Assembly (NCBI GenBank): GCA_963727845.1
Contig: CAVSHI010000002.1
Span: forward strand, 744,001 to 808,000
Length of the DNA stretch: 64,000 nt
DNA from: JBEKTW01 sp963727845
GTDB lineage: Bacteria; Bacteroidota; Ignavibacteria; UBA10030; SZUA-254
Reading direction: 5' to 3'
In this document: positions 27,601-38,268 of the stretch, one piece after another
Layout: every line of letters begins with the position of its first letter
Numbering within the stretch: position 1 is the first letter of the stretch
Program-made: the position numbers and the translations under genes
The notes under the pieces: model-generated
Database searches by the model: none
Told to the model about the DNA's origin: nothing
The model's input: only the letters and a program-made list of their open reading frames with translations

Positions 27601-30600
27601 CGACATTGACCATGAACGGCGCATTTACGTTGACTGCCGGTACTTTCACGGCGCCAGCCACTCTGAACGTGGCCGGAGCTTTGACGCTGACTGCGGGGAC
27701 GCTCACTGCGGGAGCGGCCATTAACGTCGGCGGCAACTGGACAAACAACGCGGGCGCAGCCGCGTTCACGGCCTCTTCGGGCACGGTGACATTGAACGGA
27801 GGAAGTGCTCAGTCAATCGGTGGTTCGTTCCCATCGACGTTCTATAATCTCACGGTGAATAACTCGAATGGCGTCTCGATGGCCGCAAATGTAACTGCCG
27901 GCAATGCCCTGACTATTTCTGCGGGCAGCCTCAGTACCGGTGCGCAGACTGTAACACTGGCTTCTTCCGCGACGATTTCAGAGTCACCGGGGGCGACTGT
28001 CTTTGGAAATCTTACAATAACCAAGAACATCATTGCAACCTCCGGCACGGAATACCTTGGCAATATTGGAACAGACATCACGATGCACGGGACCGCACCC
28101 GGCAACACCACTGTCCTGCGCAAAACAGGCACCGCTTCCACCGGCAACGGTCACAACTCAATCCTGCGATATTTCAATATCTCTCCGACGACGAACTCCG
28201 GGTTGAATGCCGACCTCGTTTTTCACTACGACAACAGCGAGCTGAACGGCCAAACTGCAAGTATTCTGGAACTCTACAAATCGACCGACAATGGATCGAC
28301 ATGGAGCGACATTGGAGGAACTGTCAATACGGGGGCAGGAACAATTTCCGTCAGCGGTCTCGACGGATTTTCACGATGGACGGCTTCGGACACGAACAAT
28401 TCTCTGGGCACTTCGCCGACGCCGACGACGACGAGCATCAATCCAACCTCCAAAACGGTGGGCGATCCGGGTTTTACGCTTACAGTGAACGGAACGAATT
28501 TCGTTAATGGCAAATCTACAGTCCAGCTGGGCGGCAGTAGCAGGTCTACATCGTTCGTGAATCAAAACCAGCTGACAGCAACGATACCCGCTGGCGACCT
28601 TGTGGCCGCAGGCACGAGGACTATTACTGTCTTCAATAGTAATGGAGGCGGCTCCTCGAACGGGCAGACACTCACCGTGAATCAGGCAGGCACCATCGGA
28701 AACATCTCGTCAAACCTCAATCCATCTGTTTTCGGTCAATCAGTGACATTCACTGCAACGGCGACCCCCGCAACTGGGAGCGGCGTCAATCCGACCGGAC
28801 ATTTCACATTCTACGATGGCGCAAGTTTGTTGGGAACAGTCTCTCTTGTCGGAGATAGCGCTCAGCTCAGCACCGGGACGTTGGTCAGCGGGAGTCATAC
28901 AGTGAAAGCAGTGTATGGCGGCGACGCGAATTTCCAATCGGACAGTGCCACAATCGTACAGGTGGTAAACCAGGCGACCCCAATTTTGGTATTGAGCTCG
29001 AATCTCAACCCTTCGAGCTTTGAACAAAATGTGACCTTCAAAGTTATCATGACGAATTTGGGCGGGACACCGACGGGGAGTGTGACGTTCTATGACGGTG
29101 CGGGTTCGTTAGGTACGGTATCCTGGGTGTCCGATAGCGCGTCTCTCAGCACGGCTAACCTGTCAGTCGGTGGTCACACGATCAAGGTCGTGTACCCCGG
29201 TGACGTGAACTACGTGCCGGACAGCACGACACTTGCGCAGACAGTGAATATGAGTGTGCCCACGATGACTCTCACCTCGAGCGCCAATCCATCGACCTTC
29301 GAGCAGAATGTGACGTTCAAAGTGCATGTAGACGGCGTGAGTCATACGCCGACCGGCAGCGTGACGTTCTATGACGGAGCGAGTTCCTTGGGGACGGCAT
29401 CGCTGACAGGGGATAGTGCGTCGGTGGCGACAGCGGGCTTGAGTGTGGGCGGCCATACAATCAAAGCGGTCTATGGCGGAGACGGTAACTTCGTTCTTGA
29501 CAGCATGACGTTGGCACAGACGGTGAACAAGAGCTTGCCCTCGATGACGCTCTTGTCAAGCGTCAATCCATCGACCTTCGCGCAGAATGTGACATTTCAA
29601 GTCCATGTGGATGGGGTGAGTCATACGCCGACGGGTTCAGTGACGTTTTATGACGGCGCGGGTTTGTTGGGGACAATTACTCTCGTCGGAGACAGCGCTC
29701 AGATGAGTACGGCGGCGTTGACCGGCGGGAGTCATTTGATAAAAGGTGTGTACGGCGGCGACGGTAATTTCAAATCCGACAGTATGACAATTGTGCAGAC
29801 TGTAAACCAGGCCTCGCCACTTCTGGTGTTGAGCTCGAGTTTCAACCCATCGTCCTTTGAACAAAACGTGACCTTTAAAGTCCATGTGTCGAATTCGGGT
29901 CCGACACCGACTGGGAGTGTGACGTTCTATGACGGCGCGAGTTCATTGGGTACGGTACCCTGGGTGGCCGATAGCGCCTCAGTCAGCACGGCCAATCTGA
30001 CAAGCGGTGTTCACGCGATCAAGGTTGTGTACCTCGGCGATATCAACTTTGTTCCCGACAGCACGACATTGGTGCAGACTGTGAATAAGAGCCTGCCGAC
30101 GATGAGCCTTTCGTCGAGCGTCAATCCGTCGACCTTCGAGCAAAATGTGACATTCAAGGTGCATGTGGACGGTGTAAGTCATACACCGACGGGCAGCGTT
30201 ACGTTTTATGATGGAGCGATCTTATTGGGTACAACGTCACTTGTTGGGGATAGTGCCTTCGTGAGTACAGCCAATTTGAGTGGCGGAAGTCATACGATCA
30301 AGACGGTGTACGGCGGAGACGGGAATTTCGCTATTGACAGTACGACGGCGGTACAGACGGTGAACAAGAGCTTGCCAACGATGACGCTCTTGTCAAGCGT
30401 CAATCCATCGACCTTCGAGCAGAATGTGACGTTCAAGGTGCATGTAGACGGCGTGAGTCATACACCGACGGGAAGCGTAACCTTCTATAATGGAGCGAGT
30501 TCATTGGGTGCAACATCGCTCGTTGGAGACAGTGCACTTCTGAGCACGGCGAATTTGAGTGGTGGAAGTCATACAATAAAGACGGTCTACGGCGGAGATG

Positions 30601-33600
30601 GTAACTTCGTCGTTGACAGCACGACAGTGATACAGACGGTGAACAAGGAATTGCCCACGATGACGCTCTTGTCAAGCGTCAATCCATCGACTTTCGAGCA
30701 GAATGTGATATTCAAAGTCCATGTGGACGGCGTGAGTTATACGCCGACCGGCAGTGTGACGTTCTATGACGGAGCAACTTCCTTAGGGACGGCGTCATTG
30801 ATAGGGGATAGTGCATCGGTTGCGACGGCCGGTTTGAGTGTAGGCGGCCATACGGTGAAGGTTGTGTATGGAGACGACGGTAACTTTGTTTCCGATAGCA
30901 CGACGCTGGTACAGACAGTGAACAAGAGCGTGCCGACGCTTACTCTGTCCTCGAGCGCCAATCCATCGACATTCGAGCAGAGTGTGACGTTTAAGATTCA
31001 TGTGACAAATTCCAGTCATACGCCGACCGGAAGCGTGACGTTTTATGACGGCGTGAGTGCTTTGGGGACTGCATCTTTGGTGGGAGATAGTGCGTTAGTC
31101 AGCACGCCGAACTTGACAGGCGGCGGGCACACTGTCAAAGCAGTGTATGGAGGCGATGGGAACTTCGTATCAGACAGCACAACATTGACGCAGACGGTGA
31201 ACCCGGCAATTCCTTCATTGGCTCTGACGTTAAGCGCTAATCCATCTACCTTCGAGCAGAATGTGACGTTCAAAGTTCATGTGGACGGTGTAAGTCATAC
31301 ACCGACGGGCAGCGTGACCTTCTATGACGGAGTGAGTTCATTGGGTACGATAGCGCTCGCTGGCGACAGTGCACTTCTGAGCACGACGAATTTGAGTGGC
31401 GGGAGTCATACGATCAAAGCGGTCTACGGCGGAGATGGTAACTTCGTCGTTGACAGCACGACAGTGGTTCAGACGGTCAACAAGAGCATGCCCACGATGA
31501 CGCTCTTGTCGAGCGTCAATCCATCGACCTTCGAGCAGAATGTGACGTTCAAGGTGCATGTAGACGGCGTGAGTCATACACCGACGGGAAGCGTAACCTT
31601 CTATAATGGAGCGAGTTCATTGGGTACAACATCGCTCGTTGGAGACAGTGCACTTCTGAGCACGGCGAATTTGAGTGGTGGAAGTCATACAATAAAGACG
31701 GTCTACGGCGGAGATGGTAACTTCGTCGTTGACAGCACGACAGTGATACAGACGGTGAACAAGGAATTGCCCATGATGACGCTGTTGTCAAGCGTCAATC
31801 CGTCGACCTTCGAGCAGAATGTGACGTTCAAGGTGCATGTTGATGGTGTGAGTCATACGCCTACGGGTAGCGTGACTTTTTATGATGGAGGAACCTCGTT
31901 AGGCACGGCTTCTCTCGTGGGAGACAGTGCGTCGGTTAGTACGTCCAATCTGACGGCAGGCGGCCACACGGTGAAGGTTGTGTATGGAGACGACGGTAAC
32001 TTTGTTTCCGATAGCACGACGCTGGCGCAGACAGTGAACAAAGCGCCGCCGGGCCTTGTGTTAACTTCGAGCGTGAACCCGTCGACATATCTGCAGAATG
32101 TGATATTCAAGATGTATGTGTCGAATTCCAGCTACACGCCGACCGGAAGTGTGACGTTTTACAACGGAGCGATTTCGTTGGGGGTGGCTGCGCTCGTAGG
32201 GGACAGTACGCAGGTGAGCACTTCGAGTTTGATGGGTGGAAGTCGGACGATCAAAGGTGTGTACGGCGGCGATGGAAACTTCCGGTCGGACAGTGCAACC
32301 CTTCTGCAAACGGTCAAGAAAAAACCGACGGTGAGTTTTCTGACGTACTCCGCGGGGACATCTTTCTACAGACAACCCGTAACTTTCAGTGATAGCGTTG
32401 CCGGCTCCGTCCCGGACGGGGGAAAGGTCTTGTTTGAGGTCGATGGTATCGCGTTCGGCGACTCGGCGGCGATCAACGGCAGCGGTGTGGCGATCGTGAC
32501 GATTGCGAACATGGATGCGGGCACCCACTCGGTACAAGGATTTTACGGTGGCACGAATGAGTTTGACACAAGCCGGTCGAATACGCTGGCGGAAATTGTC
32601 ACCAGAGTGGCAACGACTGGAATACTCTCATCCGCGCTTAACCCTTCCATCTATGGCCAGGCCGTAGTGCTCAGGGACAGTGTGACCGGATCACCCGACA
32701 GCGGCACCGTGCAGTTCAAAGAAGGAAACAACAACCTGGGATCACCCGATTCGATCAACGCCAACGGCGTTGCTGTGCTGTCAGTATCTTCGCTGAATGC
32801 GGGTTCACATAACATTACCGCCATCTACAGTGGAACAACCAGTCTGTCGACGAACACTTCAAATGTGCTGATACAGATTGTTCGGAAGAAACCTACGTCA
32901 AGTGTCCTGACATCATCGCTCAACCCGTTGATATTCGGGCAACCCGTGATTTTCAGAGACAGCATTACGGGATCACCGGTCGGCGGCTCGGTCGTTTTCA
33001 AGGATGGAAATCTCAGTCTCGGTGCGGCTGTGTCTATTGATTCAACGTGTGTCGCTACCGTCATCGCACCGGGGCTGCTAAGAGGGCCACATTTCGTACA
33101 AGCTCTCTATAGCGGGACATCCAACTTTACAGGAAGCGTCTCGGATACGCTTGCCCAGATGGTAAATCCGAGGCCGACCTCGAGCGTTCTGGTGCAATCT
33201 TCGAGCACATCTCTCCTGGGTGATACGGTCACATTTGTGGACAGCATCACTAGCCTTAGGGTCCCGGATGGAGGTGCGGTGCAATTCAAGGATGGCGGTT
33301 TAAATCTCGGGAATCCTGTGTCCATCGACACCAATGGCATCGTGAGAATGTCGACGTCGGCTCTCCCGGCGGGGTCCCATACGATAACTGCCGACTATGG
33401 CGGCACAAATAACTATACACCCTGTTCCTCGAATGCAATCGTTCATGCCATTGCCGACTCGGCAAGGTTCCGTTCCATCTCTGCCATCAATCTGACGAAT
33501 CAAAGGGATAATCTGGGGAAATCGGATAAGTATGTCCAGCGAAAAGCCGACAGAGTGTACTTCAGTGCCCGGATGGTGAATGACACAATATCGACAACTG

Positions 33601-34901
33601 GACTGTATATCGAGTTCAGTATCGGGATCGACACCGGTCATCCATTGATTATTGTACCCACTCCGGTGACCGCAACGGCGAGTGACCGCGGGATGCAGAA
33701 ATGGTTTGTCGCATTCGCGGATTCCGTAAGACACGGGGACACTGTGAAAGTGTACGGCTGGGGTGTACGGAATAAACTCCAGGCAATTGCACGCTACTAC
33801 TGGAGGAGAGGAACGGCAAGGTCGAGCAGGGATAAGAAGGATGCACAATTTTCGGTGAATACGCTCCAGCTTCCTATGCCGAACAACCTCAACGTGCTCT
33901 ATGAAGCCTATGCCTACGGCGGTTTTGCTCCCACGAACGGTATGGTCGTGGGCCGGAATCGGTCGGATAGTGCGCGATACTTCGGATGGGTGCGGCTGAA
34001 AAATTATTCCAACGCGCTGAAATCGCTGAAGGACAGAAGCGGCGTGCACTCGTGCATTCCCCGGCCATTCGATTTCTACACGTCTGGATGTTCTTTGCAA
34101 TTGAATCGTCCGATTACAAGAGAGCAGTCCACGCTTCCGCCGAGCAAACAGAACAATACGCTCTTCGCCGATATGATCGCGTTAAAACTTAATGTCGTTG
34201 CCAGTGCTCTCAATATAACGCCGGTGGGATTCGGTGAGCTCGTGTTCGATGACGGCATGAGCACTTCGCTCGACGGGATGACGGTGGGCGAAATCAGCGC
34301 GTACGGTGATTCCCTCATGTCGGGTTTTCTCGTAGATTCGACATATCTGCGGGCAGGGAAGCCAACGACGGTGAAGGTGCGTCACTTCGCTAACGCTGAC
34401 GCATTTCTAGCCCTCGATTCGGTCATCGCGAAAGTCAATAGCGCGTTCGAAGGTCCTATGGACACCGTCAAGTTCAGCGATACCCTGAGATTGACGGGAG
34501 TAAAGCGACTCGGGGATGTAAGCTATCTCCATCGTGATCCGCATCTCCTCCCCGCCAGGATAGTGCCTGTTCTGGGGAACGACGCATACGCAAGCGGATT
34601 GCCCGCGGCGTATCAGTTGTATCAGAACTATCCGAATCCGTTCAATCCGGCGACGACGATCCGGTTCGATCTTCCGCAGCAGGCTGTGGTAACGTTGAAG
34701 ATCTACAACATCCTTGGTCAGGAAGTGACGACGTTGTACGACCGACAGCAGATGGATGTTGGTACGCAGGAAGTGCAATTTGACGCATCGCGGTTGGCGT
34801 CGGGCGTGTATATCTACCGCATGATTGCCGACGGGATGAATGACGACGGGACGAAGGCGGCGACGTTCATGACGGTAAAGAAGATGTTGATGATAAAATG
34901 A
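21653..34901 (+). CDS. Giant repeat-built surface protein with type IX-like sorting domain (frameshift near 22050)
   Basis: ATG 21653 follows GGAGGGGAAG. The first frame gives a signal peptide and a GNWSAPGTW beta-helix-type opening, then fails near 22045-22060. The second frame picks up at once with GGDTLTNNGTFN, so one extra base near TTTCGGCGG joins them into about 4415 residues. Order: (1) Gly/Thr/Asn/Ala-rich beta-helix-like repeats to about 28000, with NATSTVTYNSNAAQTISGVP and GNWTNN motifs; (2) a unique segment with an IPT/TIG domain (about 28400-28680); (3) 17 immunoglobulin-like repeats of about 93 residues (Big_3-type: NPSTFEQNVTF, PTGSVTFYDG, GGDGNF), 13 close and 4 diverged; (4) about 330 residues of unknown type; (5) the sorting domain (QNYPNPFNPATTIRF to KKMLMIK). 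Probably an adhesin or stalk-like surface fibre. A perfect inverted repeat covers the stop. Confidence 0.88.
23170..24920 (+). repeat. 1.75-kb internal duplication of the giant gene, copy 1
   Basis: This block recurs at 25981-27731 with an exact offset of 2811 bases (937 codons). The left edge is AGATTACAGGGAACGCAG and the right edge GAGCGGCCATTAACGTCGG. Only scattered substitutions separate the copies. Confidence 0.9.
25981..27731 (+). repeat. 1.75-kb internal duplication of the giant gene, copy 2
   Basis: Near-identical to 23170-24920. Differences noticed include GACGTACAATTCG for GACGTATAATTCG, CACAGCAGATCC for CACAACAGATCC, and TAACCGGGAATGG for TCACAGGGAATGG. Such similarity points to recent duplication, gene conversion, or an assembly artefact. 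Confidence 0.9.
28690..33450 (+). repeat. Seventeen tandem Ig-like repeats (about 279 bp each)
   Basis: Thirteen closely related repeats are followed by four diverged ones. Each begins with a SSxNPSTFEQNVTF-like strand and ends in GGDGNF...TQTVN. Repeats 7 and 11 are almost identical in DNA with an offset of 1116 bases, exactly four units, so growth was partly by four-unit blocks. Confidence 0.88.
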
Positions 34902-34917
34902 CGAAGTCATTTTATCA
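34891..34917. repeat. Perfect inverted repeat across the giant gene's stop codon
   Basis: TGATAAAATGAC (34891-34902) and GTCATTTTATCA (34906-34917) form a 12-bp stem with a GAA loop; TGA at 34899-34901 is the stop codon. A second hairpin, CCCGCG/CGCGGG (34923-34941), follows. Confidence 0.85.
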
Positions 34918-34980
34918 GAAATCCCGCGTTCTCTTCGCGGGAATGTTTCTCAAGTGATGTGAGCAAGTGAGACTACCAGA

Positions 34981-35017
34981 AGCAGGCGAAGGTTAAAATC
35001 TTCGCCTGCTTTTTTTT
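34981..35017 (+). terminator. Strong Rho-independent terminator after the giant gene
   Basis: AGCAGGCGAAG (34981-34991) pairs with CTTCGCCTGCT (35000-35010) and is followed by seven Ts. Confidence 0.93.
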
Positions 35018-35033
35018 GCTCGGGTCGTTGCTC

Positions 35034-35277
35034 GTTCCCAAATTCCATTTGGGAACGCCCCCGACCCACTGCGACAACCGTGCGTAGAGTCCGGTCCCCA
35101 GACCGGACCTCCAATATTGCGCGTGGCCGGGTTTGGATGAACAACCCCGTCCGTTTACGAAACGGACTCTACGGTTCTGGCCGAGTAAACCTTCGCAAGG
35201 TCAAGCAAGAGGTAACCTTCTGCAAAGCAAATTCAGGGATGAAGGTTACCTTTCATCGTGGCAAACCTTGCGAAGGT
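35034..35277. repeat. Intergenic hairpin-repeat island with a diverged REPIN-like element
   Basis: Three nested structures. GTTCCCAAAT/ATTTGGGAAC forms a hairpin at 35034-35056. CGTAGAGTCCG (35083-35093) is mirrored by CGGACTCTACG (35163-35173), with smaller palindromes inside. At 35187-35277 AAACCTTCGCAAGGT is mirrored by ACCTTGCGAAGGT, enclosing an inner GGTAACCTTC/GAAGGTTACC pair. The last element is preceded by CCGAGTAA, the same context as the A units at 2.4-15.4 kb, but with CGC instead of CGG at the centre, so it seems a sub-family of the same repeat. No gene lies between 34902 and 35400. Confidence 0.8.
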
Positions 35278-35400
35278 CTGCTCGTTCTCCATCCCATTTC
35301 AGCACCTCCCCGGCCAGGTTCTTGTTAGTCATCCGCTTTTTCCCTATATTTTTCCATTCACTGAATTGATTTCTAAGCGACTGGAGAGAACATTACGTTG

Positions 35401-37176
35401 ATGACCTACAAGAAACGAACGCATACCTGCGGCGATTTGCGTTTGCAGGATATCGGAAAAAATGTCACCCTTACGGGCTGGGTGGATTCGCGACGCGACC
35501 TCGGAGGAGTCGTTTTCATCTATCTGCGCGACCGGTACGGCAAGACGCAGGCTGTGTTCAGCCCTCAAACAAATCAAGCCGTCCATGCGCTGGCCGGCAC
35601 GTTACGAACGGAGTTTGTCGTTTCAGTTACCGGGAAAGTCGGCCGCCGTCCGGCCGGTTCTGAGAATACCTCTCTTCCTACCGGTGTCATCGATGTAATC
35701 GCCGACGAACTGACAATCTTGAATACCGCGGAAACGCCTCCGTTTGCCATCGAAGAGAATCTCGATGTGAATGAAGAACTGCGTCTCAAGTACCGGTATC
35801 TCGACCTCCGCCGATCCCGGATGCAGAGGAATCTTATCACACGGCACAAGATGTATCTGAGCGCCCGCAAGTACTTTGACGAATTGGGATTTGTTGAGAT
35901 CGAAACTCCCATGCTCATGAAAAGCACGCCGGAAGGCGCGCGCGATTATCTCGTGCCAAGCCGCGTTCACGCCGGGAAATTCTATGCGCTCCCGCAATCG
36001 CCCCAGACGTACAAACAAATTTTGATGGTTGCGGGCATGGATCGGTATTTTCAAATCGTGAAATGTTTCCGTGATGAGGACTTGCGGGCCGACCGGCAAC
36101 CGGAATTCACTCAGATCGATGTCGAAATGTCGTTTGCCGACGAAGAGACCGTCAGGGAAGTTGTCGAAGGATTCATCGTGAGATTGTTCAAAGAGATAAA
36201 AGGTCTGGAAATCTCCGCTCCTTTCCCGCGCCTGACCTACAAACAGGCAATGGAAACGTACGGGTCCGATAAGCCGGATATGAGATTCGGACTGATGTTT
36301 GCAGATGTTAGCGATACTGTCCGTGGTACCGTATTCCGCGTTTTCAGCGACACTCTCTTGAAAGGGGGAGTTGTGGCGGGATTCGTGGCGCCCGGTTGTG
36401 CGACGTACTCACGGAGCCAGCTCGATGGCCTGACAGATGCAGCGAAAAGCCTCGGCGCCGGCGGGTTGGTGTGGATGCGCGTCACTGCTGCCGGTATCGA
36501 AAGTCCGACGGCGAAGTTTCTGGGCCCGGATATTATCAACCTCATCAGGGCGAAGATGGACGCGAAGGACGGCGACTTGATTCTCCTGATATCCGACACA
36601 TGGAATAAGGCGTATACTATTCTCGGCGGGCTGCGTCTTGAAATGGCACGACGTTTGAACCTGGTCGACGAACAGAAAAACAGCTTTCTCTGGGTGACTG
36701 ATTTCCCGATGTTCGAATATGATGAAGCTGGGAAGCGATACGTTGCTATGCATCACCCGTTCACCGCGCCGAACAGTGAAGACCTTCCGCTGCTCGATTC
36801 TGAGCCGCTCAAAGCCCGGGCCCGCGCATACGACCTCGTGCTCAACGGAAACGAAATCGCCGGCGGCAGTATTCGTATTCACGACCGGGCACTGCAAAGC
36901 AAGGTGTTCGGGCTCCTGGGCATCGACGAAGAACAGGCTCGGAATAAATTTGGATTCATGCTGGAAGCGTTTCGCTACGGCGCGCCGCCACATGGCGGGA
37001 TTGCCTTCGGATTCGATAGGATTTGCATGCTGTTGACCGGTGAAAAATCCATCCGTGATGTGATTGCCTTTCCGAAGACGACGAGCGCAATGTCGTTGAT
37101 GGACGATTCGCCGTCGGAGGTCGACCCGCAACAACTGAAAGAGTTGCACATCAAAATTGTCTCATTGAGTTCTTAG
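35401..37176 (+). CDS. aspS: Aspartyl-tRNA synthetase (AspRS, bacterial type)
   Basis: 591 residues, the usual length for bacterial AspRS with its GAD insertion. The OB-fold anticodon-binding domain is at the N-terminus (VTLTGWVDSRRDLGGVVFI). Class II motif 1 is near FVEIETPMLMKSTPEGARD; motif 2 is FRDEDLRADRQPEFTQID; motif 3 is GIAFGFDRICMLLTG. It charges tRNA-Asp (or also tRNA-Asn if the non-discriminating form) in the cytosol. ATG 35401 is chosen; TTG 35398 is directly adjacent, with GGAGAG at 35383-35388 serving either. It is followed 33 bp later by the HMG-CoA synthase gene on the same strand. Confidence 0.97.
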   Translation: MTYKKRTHTCGDLRLQDIGKNVTLTGWVDSRRDLGGVVFIYLRDRYGKTQAVFSPQTNQAVHALAGTLRTEFVVSVTGKVGRRPAGSENTSLPTGVIDVIADELTILNTAETPPFAIEENLDVNEELRLKYRYLDLRRSRMQRNLITRHKMYLSARKYFDELGFVEIETPMLMKSTPEGARDYLVPSRVHAGKFYALPQSPQTYKQILMVAGMDRYFQIVKCFRDEDLRADRQPEFTQIDVEMSFADEETVREVVEGFIVRLFKEIKGLEISAPFPRLTYKQAMETYGSDKPDMRFGLMFADVSDTVRGTVFRVFSDTLLKGGVVAGFVAPGCATYSRSQLDGLTDAAKSLGAGGLVWMRVTAAGIESPTAKFLGPDIINLIRAKMDAKDGDLILLISDTWNKAYTILGGLRLEMARRLNLVDEQKNSFLWVTDFPMFEYDEAGKRYVAMHHPFTAPNSEDLPLLDSEPLKARARAYDLVLNGNEIAGGSIRIHDRALQSKVFGLLGIDEEQARNKFGFMLEAFRYGAPPHGGIAFGFDRICMLLTGEKSIRDVIAFPKTTSAMSLMDDSPSEVDPQQLKELHIKIVSLSS

Positions 37177-37209
37177 AATATTCAGCAGATATTTAATCGG
37201 AGAACTAAT

Positions 37210-38256
37210 ATGATAGGTATAGTTGGTTACGGTGCATACCTGCCGCGCTATCGCATCAAATCTGAAGTGATCGCACAGCAATGGGGCGCCGACCCCGAAG
37301 CGATTCAACGCGGCCTGATGCTTACAGAAAAAACTGTTCCCGGTCAGGATGAGGATACAATCACAATTTCGGTGGCTGCCGCGAAAAACGCACTTTCGCG
37401 CGCACAAATCAACCCAAAAGAAATCGGGGCAGTGTATATCGGTTCGGAGTCGCATCCATACGCTGTCAAGCCGAGCGGAACGATCCTCATCGATGCGCTT
37501 GGAATCGGTCCGCACGTGCATGTGGCAAGCTACGAATTTGCGTGCAAAGCTGGAACCGAAGCGATGTACGTCGCGTATAGTCATGTGAAGGCAGGTGAAA
37601 TGAAATACGCGATGGGTATCGGTGCCGACACTTCGCAGGGTGCACCAGGTGATGCCCTTGAATACTCCGCGTCCGCCGGAGGTGCGGCATTCATCATGGG
37701 CGATCAGCGTGTCGCGGCTGAAATCTTATATACTCACTCGTACACTTCGGATACGCCCGACTTCTGGCGGCGCGAAGGAGAAATGTATCCCCGGCACGGT
37801 GGCCGGTTCACAGGTGACCCTGCATACTTTAGACATGTCATGGGCGCTGGCAAAGCACTTCTCGAAAAATCCAAATTGTCACCGAAGGACTTTGCTTTTG
37901 CCGTTTTCCACATGCCGAACGGGAAATTTCCCCAGGAAGCTGGCAAGCGACTCGGTTTCACGAAAAAGCAGCTTGAGGTCGGTTGGATTGTTCCCTGGAT
38001 GGGCAATACCTACTCCGGCTCTTCACCGACGGGTTTGACTGCAATTCTTGATGTTGCAAAACCCGGGGATTTGATTTTCATGGTATCCTTTGGCTCTGGA
38101 GCAGGAAGTGATGGTTTCATTTTTAGCGTGACGGATGAGATTACAAAGCTGCAGGATCGCGCTCCGAAAACGCGGGATTATTTGGACCGGAGCAAGATGT
38201 ACCTTAATTACGGCCAGTATGCCAAGTTCCGCAACAAAATCAAACTCAATGATTGA
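37210..38256 (+). CDS. Archaeal-type hydroxymethylglutaryl-CoA synthase family protein
   Basis: 348 residues of the archaeal-type HMG-CoA synthase family (thiolase fold), which condenses acetyl-CoA with acetoacetyl-CoA. Visible catalytic residues: Glu80 in YIGSESHPYAVKPSG, nucleophile Cys112 in YEFACKAGTEA and His234 in FHMPNGKFP. Start ATG 37210 has CGGAG 7 bases upstream. The next two genes are a thiolase and a DUF35 zinc-ribbon protein, the partners that form a channelling complex with this enzyme in methanogens. In a bacterium of this group the role could be mevalonate synthesis, but no HMG-CoA reductase is in view and an AtuA pair follows, so a different acyl-CoA condensation or cleavage is possible. 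Confidence 0.9.
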   Translation: MIGIVGYGAYLPRYRIKSEVIAQQWGADPEAIQRGLMLTEKTVPGQDEDTITISVAAAKNALSRAQINPKEIGAVYIGSESHPYAVKPSGTILIDALGIGPHVHVASYEFACKAGTEAMYVAYSHVKAGEMKYAMGIGADTSQGAPGDALEYSASAGGAAFIMGDQRVAAEILYTHSYTSDTPDFWRREGEMYPRHGGRFTGDPAYFRHVMGAGKALLEKSKLSPKDFAFAVFHMPNGKFPQEAGKRLGFTKKQLEVGWIVPWMGNTYSGSSPTGLTAILDVAKPGDLIFMVSFGSGAGSDGFIFSVTDEITKLQDRAPKTRDYLDRSKMYLNYGQYAKFRNKIKLND

Positions 38257-38268
38257 GGAGAGACAATT

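Noticed and set aside
22361..34910. Many long minus-strand frames opposite the giant surface protein
   Set aside because: They mirror the low-stop, repetitive GC-rich coding strand; the translations are compositionally biased and duplicate where the plus strand duplicates.
35462..37149. Alternative frames within aspS
   Set aside because: Shadows of a full-length, motif-complete aspartyl-tRNA synthetase.
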